Assembly: GCF_050410795.1 (NCBI RefSeq)
Contig: NZ_CP191258.1
Location: forward strand, 3,906,001 to 3,970,000
Direction of reading: 5' to 3'
Length of the DNA: 64,000 nt
Origin: Fontivita pretiosa
GTDB taxonomy: Bacteria > Planctomycetota > Phycisphaerae > Tepidisphaerales > Tepidisphaeraceae
The notes below the pieces were generated by a model. It saw nothing but the letters and a program-made list of their open reading frames with translations. It searched no databases and was not told the DNA's origin. The position numbers were made by a program, and so were the translations under genes. Shown here piece after piece: positions 8,723 through 17,627 of the stretch. The number at the start of each line of letters is the position of its first letter. Positions within the stretch are counted from its first letter, which is position 1.

Positions 8723-9523
8723 ATGGCGCAGTCCAACAATGGCAGTGATCCGCGGGATCTGAGCAACCGGGTGGCGGTGGTGACCGGAGCGGCCAAGGGG
8801 ATGGGGCTGGCGATCAGCCAGCGTATGCATGCGTATGGCGCGACGATCGTCGGGCTGGATGTGGATCCGGGCTCGGCGCCGCCGGGCGAGCCTGCGTTCG
8901 CCGAGCCAGCCGGCGCCATGCTTCGCTGCGATGTTTCGCAGGAAGCCCAGGTTCGCCAGGCGATGGAGCAGGCCGAGCGGCGCTTCGGCGGCATTGACAT
9001 CCTGGTCAACAACGCGGGCATCCAGCGCTACAGCACGGTGACCGAGACCAGCGTCGAGGAGTGGGACCTGGTCATGAACGTGAACCTCAAAAGCGCGTTT
9101 CTGTGCGCCAAGCACGCGATCCCGGCGATGCTGCGACGAGGCAAGGGCGTGATCATCAACATCGCCTCGGTGCAGGCGTTTCTCAGCCAGCCGAAGGTCG
9201 CACCGTACACCACCGCCAAGACCGCCATGCTCGGGCTGACCCGCAGCATCGCGGTGGACTATTCACCACAGATTCGCTGTGTGGCGGTGTGTCCGGGGGC
9301 GATCGACACGCCGATGCTGCGGGAGGCCATCGCCTCCTCGCCCAATCCCGAGCAGGTGTGGAAGGCGGTGGCGGCGATGCACCCGCTGGGACGTGTAGGC
9401 CGGCCCGAAGAAGTCGCCGAGTTGTGCGCTCATCTTGCCAGCGATGCGGCGGCGTTCACGACGGGACAGGCGTTCCGCATCGATGGCGGGCTGGGGATCA
9501 CCATCCCCGCGGCGATGCGGTAA
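8723..9523 (+). CDS. SDR-family NAD(P)-dependent oxidoreductase
   Basis: 266 residues, a classical short-chain dehydrogenase. The nucleotide-binding TGAAKGMG motif is near residue 21, with an acidic LDVD segment after beta-2 that favours NAD. The structural NNAG motif is present, followed by the catalytic Ser (NIASVQ) and YTTAK, where Tyr and Lys are catalytic. The C-terminus GQAFRIDGGLG is typical. A strong GGAGGAG ribosome-binding site precedes the ATG. Many relatives are sugar or polyol dehydrogenases, or 3-oxoacyl-ACP reductase-like. The neighbouring secreted glycosidase-like genes make a sugar substrate plausible, but it is not shown by sequence. Confidence 0.92.
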   Translation: MAQSNNGSDPRDLSNRVAVVTGAAKGMGLAISQRMHAYGATIVGLDVDPGSAPPGEPAFAEPAGAMLRCDVSQEAQVRQAMEQAERRFGGIDILVNNAGIQRYSTVTETSVEEWDLVMNVNLKSAFLCAKHAIPAMLRRGKGVIINIASVQAFLSQPKVAPYTTAKTAMLGLTRSIAVDYSPQIRCVAVCPGAIDTPMLREAIASSPNPEQVWKAVAAMHPLGRVGRPEEVAELCAHLASDAAAFTTGQAFRIDGGLGITIPAAMR

Positions 9524-9539
9524 CGCGTAGTTGGCCGCA

Positions 9540-9577
9540 CAAACGCTGACCTGCCTGGTCGTCGCTGCGACCGTTTG
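9540..9577. terminator. Hairpin between convergent genes
   Basis: GGTCG-TCGCTG-CGACC (9557-9572) is nested within CAAACG/CGTTTG, between the stops of the dehydrogenase and the convergent membrane-protein gene. There is no T-tract, so this is a weak terminator candidate. Confidence 0.3.
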
Positions 9578-9605
9578 CGATCAATCACCGCAGGATCGTT
9601 GCGGC

Positions 9606-10502
9606 TCAGTGTTTCTTTTTCACGTGGGTTTCGGTGGGGTAGAACTCGCCGGCGAATTCCTTGTGTTCCTTGGGTTTCTCAGGCACGGTTGGCTGCTCCA
9701 GAGGCGCGGCGGCCAGCGGGCGAATCGTCGGCGACGGTGCGGCGGTGGGCTTGCCCTGTTCCGCCGCTGGCGCCGCGGCATCGGTTGAATCTTGTTGCCG
9801 CGCGCGCAGACTCCGCTCCAGTTCCGCTTCGAGCTGGCGAATTTTCTCGATCTCCTCGTCGCTCAAACCCCGTCGAGCTGCGGGCGTGGAAACTGACTCC
9901 GCTTTACTCCGTCCAAAGCGGGATAAATCGTACTCCGGCTCTGCTCGGCGCTTCTCCCCGCCGCGCCTTTGCGTCGGCTCGACCCCGGTCAGCAGCGGGA
10001 TCAGCAGCGGCCAGGCGCCTCCCAGCAGAGCCAGGCCCACGGCGGCGAACAGAACCGAGCGAACCGGCTCGCGATCCCACCAGCGCGTGCTGAAGTCCGC
10101 CACGGGGGTCTTGGCCTTCATCGTTCTAAGGTAATCAACGACAGTGAATTTGGGGTCGGGCTTGGCGGGGCGGTCGAGCGTCGGCACATAGGGGGTAGGG
10201 GCGTGAACGCGCACGGGGATGTATCGGTCCTCAGTGCGATCGCGGGTCTTGTCCGTCAGCAACTGCTCGGCGGTGATCCAGAACGAGCCATCGGGCATGG
10301 GATGAACCTCGATGTCTCGCAGCAGGGGCTTGCCATCAATGGTGCCTCGAGCCAGCAATCGCTCGAACTCGATGGTGTCCAAAGTCATGCGTCCATCCAG
10401 GGCGGCCTCGGACCCCTGAAGCCCTCGCCAGAACGAGACGATCAGCCCAAGACCCAATCCCAGGATCGCCCAATGCCAGCGCTTGAAAGCTTCGATTCGC
10501 AT
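9606..10502 (-). CDS. Unrecognised membrane protein with charged C-terminal tail
   Basis: About 298 residues with no family recognised. The ATG at 10502 has GAGGAA eight bases upstream and gives MRIEAFKRWHW. One membrane segment is near residues 9-25 (WAILGLGLGLIVSFW). A second is near 155-180 (VLFAAVGLALLGGAWPLLIPLL). The loop between them (about 130 residues) would lie outside the cytoplasm and contains two 'DG..' beta-like stretches. The C-terminal 110 residues are soluble, Glu/Arg-rich and helical (EEIEKIRQLEAELERSLRAR, a likely coiled coil). A Pro/Ala stretch follows, ending in GEFYPTETHVKKKH. It converges on the dehydrogenase and is divergent from the prepilin-like gene. No function is proposed. 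Confidence 0.7.
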   Translation of the reverse strand: MRIEAFKRWHWAILGLGLGLIVSFWRGLQGSEAALDGRMTLDTIEFERLLARGTIDGKPLLRDIEVHPMPDGSFWITAEQLLTDKTRDRTEDRYIPVRVHAPTPYVPTLDRPAKPDPKFTVVDYLRTMKAKTPVADFSTRWWDREPVRSVLFAAVGLALLGGAWPLLIPLLTGVEPTQRRGGEKRRAEPEYDLSRFGRSKAESVSTPAARRGLSDEEIEKIRQLEAELERSLRARQQDSTDAAAPAAEQGKPTAAPSPTIRPLAAAPLEQPTVPEKPKEHKEFAGEFYPTETHVKKKH

Positions 10503-10621
10503 CGCAACGTTCCTCGCGTAGGTTGGTACGATTCTATACAAGCGAGCGGTAAAATAGTTGCTTTATCGCAAAAAAGTCCATTTGTTAGATATTTGTACAT
10601 GTGAGCGAAGGAGGCATGTTC
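10503..10621. promoter_or_regulatory. AT-rich divergent promoter region
   Basis: A conspicuous AT-rich island in a GC-rich surround, between the membrane-protein gene (minus) and the prepilin-like gene (plus). A minus-strand TAGAAT (-10 like, 5/6) lies at 10531-10536. On the plus strand TAGATA lies about 30 bp before the start, with the AAGGAGG ribosome-binding site at 10607-10613. No convincing -35 was found for either. Confidence 0.35.
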
Positions 10622-11323
10622 ATGCGGACCAGCTCAACGCGCGACGCGCGCCAGCCGCTGCCGATGCCCGCCCGACGCCCCGGTACCGGCTTTACCCTGG
10701 TCGAGCTGCTCGTGGTCATCGGCATTATCGCGGTGCTGATTGCCCTGCTCATGCCCGCCCTGACCAAGGCACGAAAGCAGGCACAGATGGTGCAGTGCCA
10801 GTCGAACATGAGGCAGATCGGTCAGGCGCTGGCGATGTATTCGTTGAAGTGGAAGGGCTGGGTCTTCCCGCCCGGACTGGGCGCACGCATCAGCCCCACC
10901 GAATTAAGCCCGCGTGATCAGCGCTGGCCGGTGGTCGTGTTCAACCCTCCGGTCTGGAATCCGCCGGTGTTGATCTGCCCAAGCGATCCACAGCCTCGTG
11001 AGGAGCACTCCTACATCTTCAACGACATCGTGGTCGAGCGGTCGATCCGCACTCACACCAAGGATCTGGCCGGCTTATCCGCATCCGAGTTCATCATCAT
11101 GGGGGAGAAGAAGTCGGAGTACGACGACTACTACGCCGGGATCGGACCGTACCACGCCAATGATCCGGTTCCACCGGTGAATCTGCTGGAGTGGTACCGG
11201 CATGGCCCGAGCGTGGGATCGAACTATCTGTACCTGGACTGGCACGTGGAAGTGAAGATGCCGCGCCAGGCCTGGCGGGGATGGGATCCCTGGGGATACC
11301 GCGCCGCGATGACGGGCGGGTGA
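10622..11323 (+). CDS. Prepilin-type N-terminal methylation protein (DUF1559-like, planctomycete type)
   Basis: About 233 residues. Three in-frame starts exist (GTG 10601, ATG 10616, ATG 10622). Only 10622 has good spacing from the AAGGAGG. The leader ends in GTG, followed by FTLVELLVVIGIIAVLIALL, the class III signal cut by a prepilin peptidase before Phe. The rest of the N-terminus (ALTKARKQAQMVQCQSNMRQIGQAL) is the conserved alpha-1 extension seen in the many 'H-X9-DG' prepilin-like proteins of planctomycetes. Near the C-terminus SNYLYLDWHVE is the corresponding 'DG/DWH' strand pair. These proteins are numerous in the phylum and mostly of unknown role; some may form extracellular fibres. 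No pilus genes flank it. Confidence 0.88.
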   Translation: MRTSSTRDARQPLPMPARRPGTGFTLVELLVVIGIIAVLIALLMPALTKARKQAQMVQCQSNMRQIGQALAMYSLKWKGWVFPPGLGARISPTELSPRDQRWPVVVFNPPVWNPPVLICPSDPQPREEHSYIFNDIVVERSIRTHTKDLAGLSASEFIIMGEKKSEYDDYYAGIGPYHANDPVPPVNLLEWYRHGPSVGSNYLYLDWHVEVKMPRQAWRGWDPWGYRAAMTGG

Positions 11324-11330
11324 AGCGGCG

Positions 11331-11372
11331 GCATCGCGGCGGCGGCGTGCGCGGCCGCCGTGCCCGCGATGC
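11331..11372. terminator. GC-rich hairpin between convergent genes
   Basis: GCATCGCGG at 11331 pairs with CCGCGATGC ending at 11372, with further GGCGGCG/CCGCCG pairing inside. It sits between the converging prepilin-like and LysM lipoprotein genes. It is a bidirectional terminator candidate without a clear U-tract. Confidence 0.45.
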
Positions 11373-11410
11373 GTCGTCGTGCCTGTGGCCCCCGGCGCGT
11401 TGATGCGACC

Positions 11411-11797
11411 TCAGGGGATCACGATCGTCTGTCCGACCTTCAGCGTCTCGGGACGCAGCCCGGGATTGGCGCTGGCGATCCGCGTCCACTGCTTGCCGTC
11501 GCCCCAGCGCTTCTGGGCCAGACTGTACAGCGTGTCGCCCTTGCGGATCGTGTACGTGCCGGGGGCAATGGAACCGGCGGCGGCCGGGATGGCGGCGGGG
11601 GGCTGGCTCGTCATCGTGTCGGTCACGACCGGCTGCGGCGCCGGCGGCTGATACGCCTGCGCCGGCGCTGGCGGAACGTTCACGTCCACCACCGATTCGC
11701 TGCGCGGAATCGCACTGGTCTTCTTGTTCTTGTCGCATCCGAAACCACCAACGATCCCCATCAAACCCAACGCGAGCACACAAACAGCCTTTTTCAC
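11411..11797 (-). CDS. LysM-domain lipoprotein
   Basis: 128 residues. A GTG start at 11797 is supported by AAGGAG eight bases upstream. The N-terminus MKKAVCVLALGLMGIVGGFGC is a lipoprotein signal with cleavage before the Cys of GGFGC. A Pro/Ala/Gln-rich spacer of about 50 residues leads to a C-terminal LysM module (about 78-128: YTIRKGDTLYSLAQKRWG, ending VGQTIVIP). Such proteins are anchored by lipid and grip peptidoglycan; this one has no catalytic domain. It probably tethers the outer membrane to the wall or acts as a cell-wall-associated scaffold. Confidence 0.88.
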   Translation of the reverse strand: MKKAVCVLALGLMGIVGGFGCDKNKKTSAIPRSESVVDVNVPPAPAQAYQPPAPQPVVTDTMTSQPPAAIPAAAGSIAPGTYTIRKGDTLYSLAQKRWGDGKQWTRIASANPGLRPETLKVGQTIVIP

Positions 11798-11959
11798 GGC
11801 CAGACTCCTTCGATGTGGGAGAATAAACCCGGCGACCGCGCCGTTGCGGACCGCACCTGGGCAGTTATCGGACGCTCAGGCCCGCGAACTTGAGAAAACA
11901 CGGCTCAAGACCATCATGGGCCACGACAACGGCAGTTAATCGGCCAACGGTACGCCTCC

Positions 11960-12916
11960 ATGTTTCTGGTCCTTCTCATGCTTCTGTCGCTGCTGGCGTT
12001 GCTGCTGCTGGCGGCGGTGCTGCTGGCGCTGGCGCTGCTCCGCCCGCCACGAATGACCGACGCCAAGGCGCTTCACGTGCTCCAGCGGTTGTCGCCCGCG
12101 GACCTGGGTATGCACTACCAGACCGTGCCGTTCAGCATCCGCGACCGCTCCACCGGAAAACCGATGCGGATCATGTCGTGGTGGATTCCCCATCCGGCCG
12201 GGGGCGACAAGACCGTTGTACTCATCCACGGCTATGCCGACGCCAAAGTAGGCGCCATCGCTTGGGCGCCGACCTGGCAGCAGCTCGGCTACCACCTCCT
12301 CGCGATCGATCTTCGAGCACACGGGCAAAGTGACGGCCGGTATACAACGGCCGGGTACTTCGAGCGTCACGATCTGGATCAAGTGCTGGATCAGCTTCGG
12401 GCGATGTGCCCGCAGCAGACCAGCGGGCAGCTTGTGCTGTTCGGCGCCAGCCTCGGCGCCGCCGTGGCGCTGGCGACGGCGGCCATGCGCAACGACATCG
12501 CGGCGCTGGTGCTCGAGTGTCCGTTTGCCTCGTATCGCAACACGCTCAAGGCCCACCTGCGGGCATTCGACTTCCCCGTGCCCTGGGTGCTGCCGCTGGC
12601 GATCCGCATCGGCCAGTGGATCAGCGGCGCCAAGCTCGAGGCGATCGATCCGCTGAGACTGCTGGCGGAGGTTCCGTGCCCCGTTCTGGTGATTCAGTCC
12701 CGGCAGGATCAGTTCGTCAGCGAGGCGGACATCCGCGCCATCGAGATGACCATCCACAATCGCCCGTCAGCGCTTGGGCCTGGAGTCTTCTGGCTCACCG
12801 AATCGCCACATCTGCTGAGTCTGCACGCCGACCCGATGCAATATCACCTGCGAATTGCCGGCTTCCTGACCGCGTGTCAGGAGCACCGCATCGCCGTCAC
12901 GCAGCCATTGTTCTGA
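11960..12916 (+). CDS. Alpha/beta hydrolase with N-terminal membrane anchor
   Basis: 318 residues. The first 30 residues are almost all Leu/Ala (MFLVLLMLLSLLALLLLAAVLL), a single N-terminal membrane helix. The remainder is a serine hydrolase fold: oxyanion-side VVLIHGYADAK, nucleophile elbow FGASLGAAVAL (Ser in G-A-S-L-G), and a catalytic Asp/His pair plausibly in QSRQDQFVS and ESPHLL. The layout matches the YqkD/FrsA-like 'alpha/beta hydrolase, prolyl oligopeptidase-like' proteins of unknown substrate. The ATG has no clear Shine-Dalgarno. The SNF2-type helicase gene follows 160 bp downstream with its own promoter. Confidence 0.85.
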   Translation: MFLVLLMLLSLLALLLLAAVLLALALLRPPRMTDAKALHVLQRLSPADLGMHYQTVPFSIRDRSTGKPMRIMSWWIPHPAGGDKTVVLIHGYADAKVGAIAWAPTWQQLGYHLLAIDLRAHGQSDGRYTTAGYFERHDLDQVLDQLRAMCPQQTSGQLVLFGASLGAAVALATAAMRNDIAALVLECPFASYRNTLKAHLRAFDFPVPWVLPLAIRIGQWISGAKLEAIDPLRLLAEVPCPVLVIQSRQDQFVSEADIRAIEMTIHNRPSALGPGVFWLTESPHLLSLHADPMQYHLRIAGFLTACQEHRIAVTQPLF

Positions 12917-12987
12917 GAACTCGATGTCCCGCCGGCGCGCGCAAAACCGCTTCGGTTCCAGGCGCGCGGAATTTGCCTCACCTCGGA

Positions 12988-13016
12988 TTGTCACGGCAAT
13001 CCGTGCGGCATATCCT
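12988..13016 (+). promoter_or_regulatory. Sigma70-type promoter for the SNF2 helicase gene
   Basis: TTGTCA at 12988-12993 (5/6) and TATCCT at 13011-13016 (4/6) with the ideal 17-bp spacer, about 63 bp upstream of the ATG at 13080. It also shows that the longer upstream start at 12924 is unlikely. Confidence 0.6.
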
Positions 13017-13079
13017 CAACCATTTCATGCTTTCGGGCACGGGTTGGGGCGGTGCACGCACAGCACAGGAGACGTCGAG

Positions 13080-16000
13080 ATGTCGTTGTTGGAAAGGGCC
13101 GCGCGGGAGTTTGATCCGCCGCTTCTGGCGCGCGGACGACAGTACTTCGAAGCGGGGGCGGTGCGGATCATCAAGGCGACGCAGCGGGACCTGCACGCCC
13201 GGGTGCAAGGCAGCGAACTTTATGATGTGAAGCTGAGCTGGAACGCGGCGGGCGAGTTGACCGACGCGCAGTGCACCTGCGCGTATGCCGCTGGCCAGGG
13301 GATCTGCAAGCATATGTGGGCGGCGCTGCTGGAGGCAGACGATCAGCAGCGGCTGCCGCGACTGTCCGGTGATGACGATGGGGACGGGCAGGATGGTGCC
13401 GATGATGGCCCGGGCGGATCGGCTTTGAACCGTTCGGCGGCGCTGCCGCAGGCTCGCCGCGGCGCTTTAGCCATTCACCTGAGCGTCGATGGACACAAGC
13501 CTTCTCCGTGGAAGCGGCAACTGGCCGCGATCCGCCAGGCGATGCGATATGCCACGCCCGCGCCCCCGCCGCCCCGATTCTGGTCGCCGACGCGCCGGCT
13601 GGTGTATCTGATCAACATTGCGCGAACAACACTGAGCTGGCACGAGCAGTTGACGGTGATGTTGGGCACGCAGGTGCAGGATAGGCATGGCCGCTGGTCT
13701 GGGCCGAAGTGCACGAGACTCCGTTATGACCAGGCCGCCACCCTGCCCGATCCTCAGGATCAGCAGATTGTGCAGATGTTGCTCGGGACGCCGGGCGACT
13801 ACGACGACTACGATGCGCCGATGGATTCGGGGTTTGCCATCGACCCGCTGCGGTACGAGCTGCTGCTTCGCCCGATTGTGCAGAGCGGGCGATGTTTCGT
13901 GGCGCTTGGCCTGGAGGATACAGACATCGACCCCACGCCGCTGCGGTGGGACGACGGCCCGCCCTGGCAGTTCTGGATCGAGCTGAACCGCGACGAATCG
14001 GGCGAGCGCTACCGGATGCAGGCAAGCCTGCGGCGGGAGGATGGATCGCGCATGAGCGGGCAGGAGCCGCTGCTGGTGCTGGCCTCGGGGCTGATGATTG
14101 CGCGCGGCGCGGTGGCGCGGCTGGAGCACTTCGGCGCATTTGCGATGCTTCAGTACCTGAGGGAACACGAGCGTGGCGTGTCGCTGTCGGTGCAGCAGGG
14201 TCAGGAGATGCTCGAGGAGCTGCTGTCGATCTCGCCACTGCCGCGGTTGGACTTTCCGGCGGAGCTGAGGGTCGAGCAGGTGACGGCGCCGATGCGTCCG
14301 CGGCTGAAGATCGCCCAGCCGAAACGGCGCAGCTATGACGACGGAAAGCTGTTGGGAACGCTGTCGTTCGACTACGGCGGGCGGATCGTGGAGGAGGGCG
14401 GGGAATGGAATCTGTACGATCCGGCGACGCGGACGGTGGTAGTTCGCGACCCGGCCGCCGAAGCCGCCGCCGCCGCGCGGCTTGATGAACTCGGCTTCAG
14501 GCATCGCTTCGACTACTCAAGCTGGAACCGATCCGGCTTGCGGCGACGGCTGGCGCCATCGAGGCTCAACCGCGTGGTGCTCACGCTCGTGGCCGAGGGC
14601 TGGCTCGTCGAGGCCGAGGGCAAGCTCTACCGCCAGCCCGGCGAGTTCAAAATCAATGTCTCCAGCGGGATCGACTGGTTCGAGCTGAGCGGCGAGATGG
14701 ATTTTGGCGACGGGGTGAGGGCGTCGCTGCCGAAGCTGCTGGCGGCGCTGCGGAAGGGAGAGAAGACGGTCCAGCTCGACGATGGCACGGTCGGTATCCT
14801 GCCGGAGCAATGGCTGTCGCAATACGGGCTTCTGGCGCGCGTGGCGCAGGCCAAAACCGGCGATGATGATCAGCCGAAGATCACGTTCGATCGCCGGCAG
14901 GTTGGCCTGCTCGATGCGCTGCTTTCGACGATGCCGCAGGCGACGTTCGACGCCTCCTTCGAGCAGGCGCGCAACGAGCTTCGCCGATTCGAGGGCATCA
15001 CGCCGATGGATCCGCCCGGTGGTTTTCAGGGGCAGCTTCGCCCTTACCAGCGCGACGGCCTGGGGTGGCTGGTGTTTCTCAATCGTTTCGGCTTCGGCGG
15101 ATGCCTGGCGGACGACATGGGGCTGGGCAAGACCGTGCAGGTGCTGGCGCTGCTGGAAATGCGGAGGCAGAGCAATGTCGGCAAGCCGTCGCTGGTCGTC
15201 GTGCCGCGATCGCTGGTGTTCAACTGGATCGAGGAGGCCCGCCGCTTCACCCCGCAGCTTCGCGTGCTCAACCACACCGGCGTGTTGCGATCCAAAACGT
15301 CGGAGCATTTCAGCGACTACGACGTAATCCTCACCACCTACGGCACGCTGCGCCTCGACGCGGCGTTCCTCAAGGACTTCCACTTCGATTATGCCATTCT
15401 CGACGAAGCGCAGGCGATCAAGAACGCCTCCAGCGAAAGCGCCAAGGCAGCCAGGCTCCTCCGTGCCGACCATCGCCTGGCCCTCAGCGGCACACCGGTT
15501 CAGAACCATCTCGGCGAGCTGTGGAGCCTGTTCGAGTTTCTCAATCCGGGGATGCTGGGCACGGCCAGCGTGTTCAGGTCAGCGGGCAACGGCTCGGTGC
15601 CGCTCGACCGCGACGGTCGCGAGCTGCTGGCCCGCGCCCTGCGGCCTTTTATCCTGCGACGGACCAAGGACCAGGTCGCCACGGATCTGCCCGAGAAGAC
15701 CGAGCAGACGATTTGGTGCGACCTGGAGCCTGAACAGCGCAAGCTCTACGACGAGCTGCGCGATCACTACCGCGCATCGCTGCTGGAGCGCATCGCCGCC
15801 GAAGGGCTCAATCGCGCCAAGATCCAGGTGCTGGAAGCGCTGCTTCGCCTGCGTCAGGCGGCGTGCCATCCGGGGTTGATCGACAAGTCGCGCGCCGAGC
15901 ATGGCAGCGCCAAGCTTGATGCGCTGCTTCCACAGATCGCCGAGGTCATCGAGGAGGGGCACAAAGCCCTGGTCTTCTCGCAGTTCACCAGCATGCTGGC

Positions 16001-16412
16001 GATCGTGCGAAAACACCTGGACAGGCAGAAGCTCGCCTACGAATACCTCGACGGCAAGACGCGCGACCGCCAGGCCAGGGTCGAGCGCTTTCAGAACGAC
16101 CCGGAGTGCAAGCTGTTCCTCATCAGCCTCAAGGCGGGCGGACTGGGCCTGAACCTCACGGCGGCGGAGTATGTGTTCCTGCTGGACCCGTGGTGGAATC
16201 CGGCGATCGAATCGCAGGCGATTGACCGGGCTCATCGCATCGGGCAGACGCGGCATGTGTTTGCCTATCGGCTGATCGCGCGCGACACGGTCGAGCAGAA
16301 GGTGCTGGAGCTTCAGCAGCGCAAGAAGGACCTTGCCGACATGATCATCAACGCCGACAACAGCCTGATCAGCAAGCTGGGGCGGGAGGATCTGGAGCTG
16401 CTGTTGTCGTGA
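13080..16412 (+). CDS. SNF2-family helicase with N-terminal SWIM zinc finger
   Basis: About 1110 residues. The ATG at 13080 is chosen because CAGGAGA lies eight bases upstream and a promoter falls inside the longer frame. Residues 65-78 form a SWIM finger (C65-x-C67...C76-x-H78). A variable middle region of about 500 residues follows. The SNF2 core comes next: motif I DDMGLGKT near 678-685 and DEAQ at about 775. The conserved SGTPVQN is also present. Then comes the C-terminal helicase half (VFSQFTSML..., SLKAGGLGLNLT, DPWWNPAIESQAIDRAHRIGQ). This is the HepA/RapA-like bacterial SNF2 class, an ATP-driven DNA or nucleoprotein translocase. SWIM fingers are common in this class. Exact role (transcription recycling, DNA repair) is unknown. 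No methylase or nuclease partner lies nearby, so a defence role is not supported. Confidence 0.94.
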   Translation: MSLLERAAREFDPPLLARGRQYFEAGAVRIIKATQRDLHARVQGSELYDVKLSWNAAGELTDAQCTCAYAAGQGICKHMWAALLEADDQQRLPRLSGDDDGDGQDGADDGPGGSALNRSAALPQARRGALAIHLSVDGHKPSPWKRQLAAIRQAMRYATPAPPPPRFWSPTRRLVYLINIARTTLSWHEQLTVMLGTQVQDRHGRWSGPKCTRLRYDQAATLPDPQDQQIVQMLLGTPGDYDDYDAPMDSGFAIDPLRYELLLRPIVQSGRCFVALGLEDTDIDPTPLRWDDGPPWQFWIELNRDESGERYRMQASLRREDGSRMSGQEPLLVLASGLMIARGAVARLEHFGAFAMLQYLREHERGVSLSVQQGQEMLEELLSISPLPRLDFPAELRVEQVTAPMRPRLKIAQPKRRSYDDGKLLGTLSFDYGGRIVEEGGEWNLYDPATRTVVVRDPAAEAAAAARLDELGFRHRFDYSSWNRSGLRRRLAPSRLNRVVLTLVAEGWLVEAEGKLYRQPGEFKINVSSGIDWFELSGEMDFGDGVRASLPKLLAALRKGEKTVQLDDGTVGILPEQWLSQYGLLARVAQAKTGDDDQPKITFDRRQVGLLDALLSTMPQATFDASFEQARNELRRFEGITPMDPPGGFQGQLRPYQRDGLGWLVFLNRFGFGGCLADDMGLGKTVQVLALLEMRRQSNVGKPSLVVVPRSLVFNWIEEARRFTPQLRVLNHTGVLRSKTSEHFSDYDVILTTYGTLRLDAAFLKDFHFDYAILDEAQAIKNASSESAKAARLLRADHRLALSGTPVQNHLGELWSLFEFLNPGMLGTASVFRSAGNGSVPLDRDGRELLARALRPFILRRTKDQVATDLPEKTEQTIWCDLEPEQRKLYDELRDHYRASLLERIAAEGLNRAKIQVLEALLRLRQAACHPGLIDKSRAEHGSAKLDALLPQIAEVIEEGHKALVFSQFTSMLAIVRKHLDRQKLAYEYLDGKTRDRQARVERFQNDPECKLFLISLKAGGLGLNLTAAEYVFLLDPWWNPAIESQAIDRAHRIGQTRHVFAYRLIARDTVEQKVLELQQRKKDLADMIINADNSLISKLGREDLELLLS

Positions 16413-16468
16413 GGATTCGGATTCAGGACTGCTGGGATCAGCTCACGCTGATTTCATGTTGATTGTAT

Positions 16469-17563
16469 TCACACCGATTGCCCCGCCACGTGCCGCCGCT
16501 CGTGGGCCAGCAGCCACTGCTTGCGCGCCAGTCCGCCGCCGTAGCCGCCCAGCGAGCCGTCGGCGGCGATGACGCGGTGGCAGGGGATGAGGATGGCGAT
16601 CGGGTTGGCGCCATTGGCGCGGCCGACGGCGCGTACGGCGGCGGGCGCGCCGATCGCCGCCGCCTCATCGCGATAACTTCTCGTCTGCGCGTAGGGGATC
16701 GTGCGCAGGTAGTTCCAGGCGCGCTGCTGGAAGCTGGTTCCGCGCGGACACAGCGGCACGGAGAACTGGCGGCGGCCCATCATGAAGTACTCTCCAAGTT
16801 CGCTCTCCAGCGTTCGCAGGTGCGGATGTTCGCCGGGAATCACCGTCGCAAGCGGGCTGTTCGGCCCGGCAAACGCGCGGCGGACTCGAAGCATCGAACG
16901 CTCCATCGCGGCGCTGCCGTCGGCGAACTCGAGCATCGCCAGCCCATCGTCATGGGCGACGGCGAGCATCGTGCCCAGCGGCGTGTCGATCCACGTCGCG
17001 GTGAGCACGAGCAGCGAATCGCTGCGGCTTACCGGTGCATCGAAGAGCCGTGCGAATGCGGCGCGGAAGCCGCTGGATGATTCGAAACCCGCGCTAATCT
17101 GCGCCTCGATCGCCCCCGCCCCGTTGCGAAGTCCGGGCAGCGCCTCGCCAAGCCGCCTGGCGCGCTGGTATGCACTGAAGGTCATGCCGTATCTCCGTAG
17201 AAACTGTCGTCGAGCCGTCGCGGGATTGATGCCCAGGCTGAGCAGGTCTCGGTCACGAATCGGTCGGCCATCACTGGAGTCGATCAGCTCGGTCAATCTC
17301 CTGGCCAGCGATGTGGCCGTCGCTGGATCGAGTGGCCGACATCGCTTGCATGGACGGTATCCCGCGCGGATGGCCTGCTCGGCGGAGCTGAAGAACTCCA
17401 GGTTCTGGCGGCGCGCTGGCCTGGCGCGGCAGACCGGGCGGCAGAACACGCCGGTCGTCTTCACGCCCACGAAAAACGTGCCGTCGTAGCTGGCGTCCTT
17501 GCGCCGAAACGCGCGGAGCATCGTCTGCACGGGCACAACTGGCTGGCTCATCATCGTCGCCAT
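16469..17563 (-). CDS. ada: Ada-type bifunctional transcriptional activator / O6-alkylguanine-DNA alkyltransferase
   Basis: About 364 residues from MATMMSQPVV. An ATG at 17623 and other internal Met codons are alternatives. The N-terminal zinc/methyl-acceptor domain shows C41 and C45 (FCRPVC) and C72 and C75 (CKRC). One of these takes the methyl group from phosphotriesters and switches on the activator. A middle AraC-type helix-turn-helix follows (LARRLTELI..., GINPATARRQFLRRYGMTFSAYQRARRLG). The C-terminal methyltransferase has the PCHRVIAADGSLGGYGGGL active site with acceptor Cys328. All catalytic features are intact, so it should both repair and sense alkylation damage. It lies immediately downstream of the radical SAM gene on the same strand and is probably co-transcribed. 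Confidence 0.95.
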   Translation of the reverse strand: MATMMSQPVVPVQTMLRAFRRKDASYDGTFFVGVKTTGVFCRPVCRARPARRQNLEFFSSAEQAIRAGYRPCKRCRPLDPATATSLARRLTELIDSSDGRPIRDRDLLSLGINPATARRQFLRRYGMTFSAYQRARRLGEALPGLRNGAGAIEAQISAGFESSSGFRAAFARLFDAPVSRSDSLLVLTATWIDTPLGTMLAVAHDDGLAMLEFADGSAAMERSMLRVRRAFAGPNSPLATVIPGEHPHLRTLESELGEYFMMGRRQFSVPLCPRGTSFQQRAWNYLRTIPYAQTRSYRDEAAAIGAPAAVRAVGRANGANPIAILIPCHRVIAADGSLGGYGGGLARKQWLLAHERRHVAGQSV

Positions 17564-17627
17564 GGACAGAAGCCTAACGCATTCGCGATCGCAGCGTCGC
17601 CGAAATCCGCACACTGAATTCAAAATC

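Noticed and set aside
13080..16412. SNF2 helicase as part of a DISARM- or other defence-like system
   Set aside because: No methylase, nuclease or second helicase gene lies nearby; SWIM-SNF2 proteins of this type are common and stand alone.
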